DNA of 40,337 bases, taken from positions 1 to 40,337 of IMG/VR virus record IMGVR_UViG_3300047472_000061; one strand, 5' to 3'. Within the stretch, counting starts at the first letter, position 1. The number at the start of each line of letters is the position of its first letter. Below are positions 15,307 to 22,900 of the stretch, one piece after another. The position numbers were made by a program, and so were the translations under genes. The stretch is from a virus. Below the pieces are notes generated by a model. That model did not search any database. It saw nothing but the letters and a program-made list of their open reading frames with translations, and was not told the DNA's origin.

Positions 15307-16698
15307 ATGAAACCATGGGTATCATCACCGGATAAAACAAAACCGGTAATTATCACTTTAGCTGACGGAATAAACCAATCAGTAGAGTCCATAGAGATTG
15401 CAGACGGTCAATGCACCGACGCAATTAACGTGGACTCTTTTATTTACCCAACGTTGCAGGTTCGTGATGGATACGTCTTGCACAGTACGCATACGGGCTA
15501 TATTAATCGCCTATTTAAGTTCCTAGGTGTTTTGTACTGCGGCAATGGCAAAGGCTTGTATCGCTTCACTGGCTCGTCTTGGGTAGCTATATTTGAATAT
15601 GGTGACACCAATAACTTCAGGTTGTGGGATGTAGCCATGTTTTTCGATGGAAGCAAGTTATATTTTTTAAATGGCGCTACGCAACTCACTCAGTATGATG
15701 GTACTACCTTAACTACATTAGGGAGTGCACCTGTTTTCAGCGCCTTCCTCACCACTCACGCCAATCGGTTTTATGTGGCGAACCGTGCAGATAATTTACT
15801 ATCGTATTCAGGACTTAGGGATGCCGCAGACTGGACGAGTACGAATAAATACACAGGTACAGGAAAAATCACTGTCGAAACATCTGATGGAGAGAAGCCT
15901 ACCGGACTCGTATCTTATGCCAATCACGTTATTCTCTTCAAAAAATACACGCTTCACGAATTATACGGTGAAGATTCGACCAACTTTCAGATGCAGAATC
16001 CCTATGAAGTGGGGTGTATATCGGATCGTACTATCGTCCCAACCAATCAATCCCTATTTTGGTTAGCTTCTGACGGTGTTTATTCTTACGCGGGTGGGGC
16101 TACTCCTGTCAAGATTAGTGATCCTATTAAATCTTATATCAAATCCATTAACCAAACTTACGTTGATCTTTGTGTAGCAGGTACGGATGGCAGATTTCTA
16201 TACTTAACTTTAGTCACTGGTGCCAACACATCACCAAACGTAACACTTAAATTTGACCTCCAGGGCGGGCGCTGGTGGCCTTGTAGTTTTGTGGCTACAT
16301 CTTATTATCTGGATGGACAAACGCTCTACATCGGAACCGCAGACGGTCGCATTCTTCAACTAGGAGGTTCTACGGACGCAGGGACGCCTATTACATGGTC
16401 TATAGAAACTAAGCCGTTCAGCGAAGGTGATGAAACGGTCAGGAAGACGATTAATCGCCTCTGGGTCATTGCGGATATTGAACCAAGTTCAACATTCAAT
16501 GTTGCTTATGCCGCTGGAACTGAGGGTGGTATCTGGAAAGTGGCAAGCACAATAACCAACGGAACCGGAGCTATCCAAAGCATCCGTATCCCGGTCATTG
16601 TCAACGCGCCACAAACATGGTTCAGACTGAAACTATATGGAACGGGAAAAGCAAAAATACACCGCGTAGTCCGCGAAACTTCAGGGAGGAATGCATAA
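15307..16698 (+). CDS. Beta-propeller-like tail hub/stabilisation protein
   Basis: The 463-aa protein starts after AAAGGAGGTGGCGC. Repeating beta blades are visible (KFLGVLYCGNGKGLYRFTG, DGSKLYFLNGATQLTQYDG, ANRFYVANRADNLLSYSG, DGRFLYLTLVTGA, DGQTLYIGTADGRILQLGG), and a C-terminal beta domain (FRLKLYGTGKAKIHRVVRE). Podovirus tail nozzle or stabilisation proteins such as P22 gp10 have this propeller build and lie after the adaptor, so a short-tail nozzle role is likely. No enzyme motif is visible. Confidence 0.65.
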   Translation: MKPWVSSPDKTKPVIITLADGINQSVESIEIADGQCTDAINVDSFIYPTLQVRDGYVLHSTHTGYINRLFKFLGVLYCGNGKGLYRFTGSSWVAIFEYGDTNNFRLWDVAMFFDGSKLYFLNGATQLTQYDGTTLTTLGSAPVFSAFLTTHANRFYVANRADNLLSYSGLRDAADWTSTNKYTGTGKITVETSDGEKPTGLVSYANHVILFKKYTLHELYGEDSTNFQMQNPYEVGCISDRTIVPTNQSLFWLASDGVYSYAGGATPVKISDPIKSYIKSINQTYVDLCVAGTDGRFLYLTLVTGANTSPNVTLKFDLQGGRWWPCSFVATSYYLDGQTLYIGTADGRILQLGGSTDAGTPITWSIETKPFSEGDETVRKTINRLWVIADIEPSSTFNVAYAAGTEGGIWKVASTITNGTGAIQSIRIPVIVNAPQTWFRLKLYGTGKAKIHRVVRETSGRNA

Positions 16699-17447
16699 TG
16701 GCATCGGTTAACTTACCTAATGTTGAAGGAATGACTAGCATAGATGATTTAAGGAATGCCGTGGGCAAAATGGTGAAGGAATTATCATGGCTGCTTGAAA
16801 ACTTAGACACTCGGAACGTAAATGAGTTAAATGCTGAGGTCATTGTTGTGGGGTCGATTACAGCTGAACAGATGTCGGTAGGTTCTGTAACAGCAGAAAA
16901 GATTGATGTAGATGAACTGTCTGCCATTACAGCTAATATGGGTAAATTGACGTCAGGTGAAATATACGGAGCGTATATTGCAACCAAAGAAGCTGCATAT
17001 CCAAGAGCTGAATTGAGTTCTACGGATAATCTGATTGGTGCTTTTGTGGACGCACTCAATGCGGTTACTATTGTTGCTAACGATTCAGGTTCACCGGCTC
17101 TCGACTTTATTAGCGGTGGAGTGGTCAAAGGGCAGCTCAATACGCGCCTGGGGCTACTAAGTGTGGAGGGTCGCCCGGATGTTGAGATATTCGCGGATGC
17201 TGGGAAAATATATTTAAGAGCAGCAACTAATGTAATTATAAACGGTTCTGACTTCAGCAAGTTTAAGCCGGAGACTTCTTCAGTCACCCTTCAGGATGCT
17301 TTGAATGCTAAGGCAACGAAAAGCTCAAACACAAGCACTGCTCTAGCAGTAAACGGAGGAATTCCAATTGGTACTGTGTTGATGGTAAGCGGTGGTGGAA
17401 CAGTTACCTGGAGTGGTGTTCCTGCGCATTCCCATACTCAGAATTAA
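16698..17447 (+). CDS. Minor virion protein, 249 aa
   Basis: The start at 16698 (TAATG overlap, AGGGAGGAATGC upstream) is preferred over an upstream in-frame start inside the preceding gene. A helical N-terminus is followed by the repeated motif VGSITAEQMSVGSVTAEKIDVDELSAITANMGKLTSGEIYGAYI (about 54-97), typical of phage tail and side-fibre proteins, then a beta domain and a Gly/Thr-rich end (PIGTVLMVSGGGTVTWSGVPAHSHTQN) resembling fibre collars. Probably a short fibre or spike component. Confidence 0.6.
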   Translation: MASVNLPNVEGMTSIDDLRNAVGKMVKELSWLLENLDTRNVNELNAEVIVVGSITAEQMSVGSVTAEKIDVDELSAITANMGKLTSGEIYGAYIATKEAAYPRAELSSTDNLIGAFVDALNAVTIVANDSGSPALDFISGGVVKGQLNTRLGLLSVEGRPDVEIFADAGKIYLRAATNVIINGSDFSKFKPETSSVTLQDALNAKATKSSNTSTALAVNGGIPIGTVLMVSGGGTVTWSGVPAHSHTQN

Positions 17448-17448
17448 A

Positions 17449-17458
17449 TGCTATACTT
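17449..17458 (+). promoter_or_regulatory. Possible extended -10 promoter element
   Basis: ATGCTATACTT just after the stop of the preceding gene matches TGnTATACT; no good -35 is visible. It could give the stalk-domain gene its own transcription. Weak evidence. Confidence 0.25.
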
Positions 17459-17488
17459 ATCCCAAATTCTAACATTGGGGTGCGGATT

Positions 17489-18082
17489 ATGAAAAAGTTT
17501 GGAACGCTTATCGTCGGCATTATTATAGGTGTCGGCTTGACGCTTTCGCCACAAATATATGGTGCTTCAGTTAAACTGTTGGGAAAGGATGTGGACAACC
17601 AATTGGAGGTTAAACTGAATGACAAGGTAATTGGACAGGCCGCAGTTATTGAAGGGACATCTTACATTCCTGTTCGAGCTTTTGCAAATGAGTACCAATT
17701 GGATGTTGCAGTAGACTCGAAAACGATAACCCTAACGTCACCTTCTTCTGAAGAAAATGCCAAACTAGCACAGGAACAGGAAGACGCAGCGAATCTACCT
17801 ATAAAAATAGAAAACTTAAAAAACCAAATCACATTTTCAAAAGAAAAAATAGCATCCTTGGAATCTGGTATTGCAGATGCAGAATTGGAAGTTAAAAAAT
17901 TTAAGGAACAACTTGATACAGCAAACTCCAACGCTGCTCTTGGACAGGTATATAAGGATCGGGCAAAGAACAACTATGATGCAGCTGTACAAGGTTTGGA
18001 ATCTGGTAAATCAGAACTCGCTAAAGAACAGACCAACCTCGCGGATCTCGAAGCCCAACTCGCCGCATTGCAACAAAAATAG
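17489..18082 (+). CDS. Exported stalk-domain coiled-coil protein
   Basis: The ATG at 17489 (GGGGTG upstream) gives 197 aa. MKKFGTLIVGIIIGVGLTLSPQIYGA is a signal peptide or membrane anchor. Residues about 27-82 (VKLNDKVIGQAAVIEGTSYIPVRAFANEYQLDVAVDSKTITL) are a copper-amine-oxidase-N/stalk domain with the YIPVRAFAN core, typical of Paenibacillus surface proteins. Residues 90-197 form a long coiled coil. An exported protein amid virion genes is unusual: it may be a lysogeny-expressed surface protein, a superinfection-exclusion factor, or a virion part that binds the wall. A terminator and possible promoters flank it, as for a moron. Confidence 0.75.
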   Translation: MKKFGTLIVGIIIGVGLTLSPQIYGASVKLLGKDVDNQLEVKLNDKVIGQAAVIEGTSYIPVRAFANEYQLDVAVDSKTITLTSPSSEENAKLAQEQEDAANLPIKIENLKNQITFSKEKIASLESGIADAELEVKKFKEQLDTANSNAALGQVYKDRAKNNYDAAVQGLESGKSELAKEQTNLADLEAQLAALQQK

Positions 18083-18092
18083 CACAAAAGTA

Positions 18093-18121
18093 TTGACTCC
18101 ACCTGCTACACTGAAATAAAT
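18093..18121 (+). promoter_or_regulatory. Possible promoter before the ejection genes
   Basis: TTGACT (18093-18098), a 17-bp spacer and ATAAAT (18116-18121). The -35 is good and the -10 mediocre. It lies upstream of the terminator at 18136, so transcripts from it would mostly stop unless read-through occurs. Confidence 0.3.
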
Positions 18122-18135
18122 AACAGATCGGCCAG

Positions 18136-18159
18136 AGGACTCCAAACGGGGTCCTTTTT
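18136..18159 (+). terminator. Intrinsic terminator
   Basis: AGGACTCC-AAAC-GGGGTCCT (one T-G pair) is followed by TTTTT; it separates the stalk-protein gene from the ejection-protein genes. Confidence 0.8.
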
Positions 18160-18180
18160 GCATTCAAAAGGAGGCCCAAC

Positions 18181-19605
18181 ATGGCGACCACGTTAGGAAA
18201 CGGCGTAGTGGACTACAATACAGCCACAGCAGACGCCAAGAAGAAACTGGTGCAGAATCAGCTGAAGATCAACAACGATCCCGGGTATGTAGCCAGTGAG
18301 CAGCAGCGCGCCTTACAGGTCATTGCACAGCGGCAAGCGCAGGGGCTGGACACAAGCGGACAGCAGAAGTATTTAACGCAGCAGTTGGGATACAAAGCTC
18401 CAGCGGCAAATACAGCGGCCACAACTGCTGCACCCGCCACGTCAGCAACGGCAGCGACGAAGACGAACGCACAGCAGGGATCGGATTATATGTCTCAGAT
18501 GGCGGCTATAGCTCAGCGGCAAGCCACTCCATTCTCTTATGACCCAAACAGTGATCCGGCGTATCAAGCCGCGCTAACCCGGGCTAAGGCCAATATTGCA
18601 GATGGTACAGCTCAGACAGAGGCTGAAATGAATCGGCGTGGGCTGCTGAACAGCACGATCACGTCTGACCGATCCGCAGAGATTGGCGCACAGGAAATGG
18701 GCAACGTTGAAACAACCGTCCTGCCACAATTGATGCAGCAAGCTTACCAGAAGTATGCAGACCAATTGGCACAGGAGCAACAGCAATTCAACAACCTCGG
18801 GACGGTGGCTAATTCTTATCTCAGTGAGGATCAACGTGGCATCGACAACACCAACACCCGAGCTAATATGACTGGATACCTTCCAGGCGGAGAAGAAGCA
18901 CAGCAGCTTTACTCTCAACTCATGGGCCTGAAGCAACAGGCAGAGGCTAAAGGCATCACCGCAGCAGACCGCAGCAAGCTAAGCAATCAAGCAGACGGAA
19001 TCCGCGCCATGCTCTCCACAATGGGCGTAGATATTAGCAAGCTCGGAGCGAACACAAACTACAACACGGCAAGCCAGATCACGCCAACCATTCGCACGCT
19101 GGCAGGTCAGAACCAGGACTTGGCTGCACAGAATCAGGACTTCAACCAATCCACGCAGACCCGCCAACTGGATACGGCCGATAAGCAGTATGCCGAGAAT
19201 ATGCAATATCAAAAGGCGCGTGACGCTATCTCAGATAAGCAATGGCAGTCCACTTTCGATGAAAACGTTAAGCAGAATGGCCTTGATTATGCGCTTCGAA
19301 AGCTTGCTCAAGATGATTCCACTGCCTATCAACAAGCACAAGTTGCGCTGTCGCAGGATGATAATGATAGAGCATGGGCATCTTTAGAGAATAAAGATAC
19401 TGCGGAAGCGACAAAGACATATGAGGATTACCAGTCGGCAATCGGTAAGATCGTACAAAGAGATTCCAAGACGAAGGCTATCACCAATCCTGAACAAGTG
19501 GAAGATTATATCTTGAACTCTGACCTGTCGGAGTATGAAATGTACCGAGCATATGGTGCGTACGGATTGAAATGGGGAGGTGCAGTACCAACAAAGGGGG
19601 AGTGA
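18181..19605 (+). CDS. Internal virion/ejection protein, short form (474 aa)
   Basis: AAAAGGAGGCCCAAC precedes the ATG. The protein is Gln/Ala/Asn-rich and almost entirely helical. Residues about 70-100 are an Ala/Thr-rich linker. Residues about 118-165 (PFSYDPNSDPAYQAALTRAKANIADGTAQTEAEMNRRGLLNSTITSDR) match a segment I know from podovirus and tail-tip internal proteins ('..DP.Y.A....A......Q......NRRG...S'). Such proteins are packed in the head and injected with the DNA. At its 3' end is a -1 frameshift signal, so a fraction of ribosomes should make a 580-aa form with a peptidase domain. Confidence 0.7.
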   Translation: MATTLGNGVVDYNTATADAKKKLVQNQLKINNDPGYVASEQQRALQVIAQRQAQGLDTSGQQKYLTQQLGYKAPAANTAATTAAPATSATAATKTNAQQGSDYMSQMAAIAQRQATPFSYDPNSDPAYQAALTRAKANIADGTAQTEAEMNRRGLLNSTITSDRSAEIGAQEMGNVETTVLPQLMQQAYQKYADQLAQEQQQFNNLGTVANSYLSEDQRGIDNTNTRANMTGYLPGGEEAQQLYSQLMGLKQQAEAKGITAADRSKLSNQADGIRAMLSTMGVDISKLGANTNYNTASQITPTIRTLAGQNQDLAAQNQDFNQSTQTRQLDTADKQYAENMQYQKARDAISDKQWQSTFDENVKQNGLDYALRKLAQDDSTAYQQAQVALSQDDNDRAWASLENKDTAEATKTYEDYQSAIGKIVQRDSKTKAITNPEQVEDYILNSDLSEYEMYRAYGAYGLKWGGAVPTKGE

Positions 19606-19625
19606 GTAGCCCAGCGGCTGGGGCT
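19593..19625 (+). promoter_or_regulatory. Programmed -1 ribosomal frameshift signal
   Basis: The slippery heptamer A-AAG-GGG (19593-19599) is in the correct phase of the 18181 frame. It is followed by an 8-nt spacer and a strong stem AGCCCAG / CTGGGGCT with loop CGG (19608-19625, one bulged G). The zero frame stops at 19603-19605, just after the heptamer. The -1 frame continues for 107 codons into a peptidase domain that has no ribosome-binding site of its own. All three canonical parts (heptamer, spacing, structure) are present. Confidence 0.8.
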
Positions 19626-19922
19626 GTCAAGACGAGCAAGGGGTACAATTCAGCCGCAGAAGATAGTGCAAAAACTTATGGGTTAACCAAAACTTCGGGT
19701 TATCGTTCGGAAGCAGACAATAAACGCGTCGGTGGAAGCAAGACCAGCGATCACTTGACTGGTAACGCATCCGACTTCGCAGGAAGTGCAAAACAGATGG
19801 AAGCATACGCACAGTGGGCTGCAAAGAGCGGCCTATTTACAAAAGTCATATATGGCGGTAGGGACTTGATCAGCGGAAGAAAAGATAGTGAGCATGATGA
19901 CCACGTTCACGTTAGCTGGTAG
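19599..19922 (+). CDS. M15 (DD-carboxypeptidase-like) peptidase domain, frameshift extension
   Basis: These are the 107 codons read after the -1 shift. The sequence contains TSGYRSEADNKRVGGSKTSDHLTGNASDFAG and ends HDDHVHVSW: the conserved Arg of the SGYRS motif, zinc ligands His and Asp in S-x-H-(6)-D, and the final HVH. This is the Hedgehog/DD-peptidase fold (peptidase M15, VanY/L5-like), which cuts peptide cross-links in peptidoglycan. An ATG at 19572 exists in this frame but lacks a ribosome-binding site and lies inside the upstream gene, so synthesis as a fusion to the ejection protein is more likely. It would open the cell wall during DNA entry. Confidence 0.8.
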   Translation, partial: GVSSPAAGAVKTSKGYNSAAEDSAKTYGLTKTSGYRSEADNKRVGGSKTSDHLTGNASDFAGSAKQMEAYAQWAAKSGLFTKVIYGGRDLISGRKDSEHDDHVHVSW

Positions 19923-19936
19923 GAGGGAGGTCAATA

Positions 19937-22900
19937 ATGGCAGAATCTTTTGTTGAGAAGCGAAAAAGGGAACTGCGCGAGAAAAATGGGGGAGGCACAA
20001 TAAGTGCCTCCTCTTTTGTTGAACGAAGAAGAAAACAACTGCGCGGTGAAGTCGAAACCCAAGAATCTCAAATACCTAAGCTGGCTTTAAAAGAGAAGTC
20101 CCTTGAACCAATAATCTCAGAAAAAGCTCCATACGCAGTTGACTTCAAAGCAGAACAAGCCAAACCACAGCAACAGTCTGTATTTCAGGATAAGGTACCG
20201 GCAGCGAATCTAATTCAGACAGGCCAAGGCATACAATCTACGCTGCAAAATAAGGTCCCAGCAGCCAACCTTGTACAGCAGACAGGGCGGGGACCAGCAA
20301 ATGCTTCACAGATCCCGGGAATATCTGAATACGGAATACGCAAAAAGGCGATTGATGAAACGAACATACCAGAAATCGCCAAGTTACCTTCTCGGGCCAT
20401 AAACTATGCTGCATACGGTAATCCATTGGGTATTGCAGCATCCCGTTCGTTTGCCGGGAACTCTGGCGCATCTCGAAGAGATTCAACAGACTTTCCATTA
20501 CTAGACAAGGCGACAGATGCAATAAACAATCTTGTCACTCCTTTCCTTACACCGACAGGTCAAGCATCTGGTCAAGGCATCATCGGTAGCACATATGATG
20601 CAGCGGGAAAACTTCAATATTTGAAGCCGGTAATGAAATATGCTGACTACTTGGGTGACTCATTAATCAAGAGTGGACTGATACCTAAGGCAAGCAAAGC
20701 AACTGCCGACAGAGTAGCAAAAACTATAATCACAGAAACCGTTGCCGGTGCGCCACAAGGTGCTGCGTTTGGTGTGATGCAAGGTCAGGACAGCGCTGAA
20801 GAGATTATTAACAACGCAAAATTGGGCGCTGCTGGCGGCGGATTGCTTGCTGGCGGCGGATCGATTTTGTCTGAAGCAGGTTCTAATCTATTCAAGCGAC
20901 TGTTTGGCAGTGCTGCTACAGTTGCTGAAGAGGCAACACCGAATGCTCCAATGTTGGCATTACCTGAAGGGAGAGGCACAGTTAGGCAATCGCAAGCAGC
21001 GGGTCGTTCTAATCTGTCTTCTAACACTGATCCTATTATCAATGATACTGGATGGACACCTGAACCTTTGGGGCTTCCAGAAGCTAATATAGGAGCACCT
21101 ACAACGGCACGACGTACAACTAAGCCTGGACTGAACAGCGTGCTTGAGCAGATGAAACCGATTGTAGATGAGCGAACGATCCCGCCTATGGATCATATGA
21201 ATGATCTGGCCAAATGGATTCATACACGTATCAAAGATAACTTTGGGCAGGATATCTCCCTAAATGAGATCAGGGTACTACCGTACGATGACATGAAGAC
21301 AGTAGCCAATGAAATCCGCAGTAGGATCAGCGTAGAAGATACTGCCCGACAAGTGGCCCGGGAACTCGGATATGACTATGACAAGCTATTGAGCACCCGA
21401 TCTGTAGATAAATCTCTCGTATCCAAAGCAAAGCAGACTCAGAATATGCGTGCTGCTGCTGGGGTAGATAACTTGGTGAAATCATCAAGCGATCGGTACC
21501 AAACAATCATTGGTAGGGCATCAGATCCAGAAACTGTGATAGCGAAACCAGGTATTAGCGATATTAGAGCTAGCCAAAGAAATAATAAAATTCCAACACT
21601 GACGAGAGAACCACTCAACGCAGAAAACGTAAAACGGCCATTGGCAGAAGGTAAAGTTGGTGGTTCATTGGCACCTATGAAAAATCTATCCAGCGAAGTG
21701 AAGAAACAATCAAATCTGTCTACAACGGTGAAAAAGAAATCAACACCAGGAGAACGCGGTTTCGCTCAAACGTTGAAACAGTCCGAAAAAACGCCTGAAG
21801 GATTTACATCCAAACTCGATACTAAGTATGAGCAGACTACCAATCGCGGAGACTTGGATAAGGCGGAGGAACGTATTAAAGACCGCGCGGGGGCTACAAG
21901 ATTCATACTTGAAGAATCTAAAGGCGGCATGACCTCTGAACAGTCCATTACAGCTCAGCGATTGATTGACACACACCTTAAGGAAGGTAATACCAAAGCA
22001 GCGGAAGAAGTGGCTGACGCTATCCTGAGAGAATCCACCCGCAGTGCTCAGTTCTTACAATCTCTCTCCACATACAACAAGCTTTCCCCGGAAGGCGTGT
22101 ATATGGTAGCCAAGCGAATGGCTAACAAAGTGAACCAAACATCTTCTAAACTTGTGAGAAAAGCAGAAGTCACTCCGCAAATGGCTGATGATATTGTCAA
22201 CCTAGCAACCGTAAATCAGAAAATGACCGGAGTGCAGGACTTATCAAACGATGCTGTCGATATTCTCAAGCGCGCAAAGGCTGGTGAAAAACTAACAGAT
22301 GCCGAAACGTCTGTTATTCAGAAGTTTGTGGACGAGTCACAACAGTTCATTAAAGAAACATCAAAGAAGCCAGTTGTCAAAGAGCCTAAGCTACCAAAGG
22401 ACAAACGTGTCAGAGATAACGTGTCCAGTTTTCTTGACGCTCAAGAGGCAGCTGCTAAAGCTCGTCTGAGAGCGAAAGGGCATCGGATCAGTTCTACGCC
22501 ACTTGACATATGGGCAGATTATGCAGTTATTGGCGCTGCTAAGATGGGTCGTAATATTATTAAATTTTCAGAGTGGTCAGAACAGATGATTAAGGACATC
22601 GGAGAAAATATTCGTCCGCATCTTGAGTCACTGTACGAACGTTCAAGAGAGGTATTTGACCTCTCAAGTAAGAAAGTAACCTCCAAGACAGTGAGTGCCG
22701 CTGAAAGATTGACGCAAAAGGTGATTAAGACGAAAGAATTGTCACCAGAAGAAGCAGATTCCCTATTGCAATTAGTGTCACAGGTGGATAATTTGTCTGG
22801 TGAAGCCAAACGCACCGCATCCCAAGACTTACAGGTAATTCTCCAAAGCTTGGATAAACCGTCTATTGGTCGTAAGATCAGCAGTCTTCAGACCCAAGCA

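Noticed and set aside
16622-17287. 221-codon minus-strand ORF
   Set aside because: It is antisense to the minor virion protein, lacks a ribosome-binding site and would be the only minus gene in the late operon.
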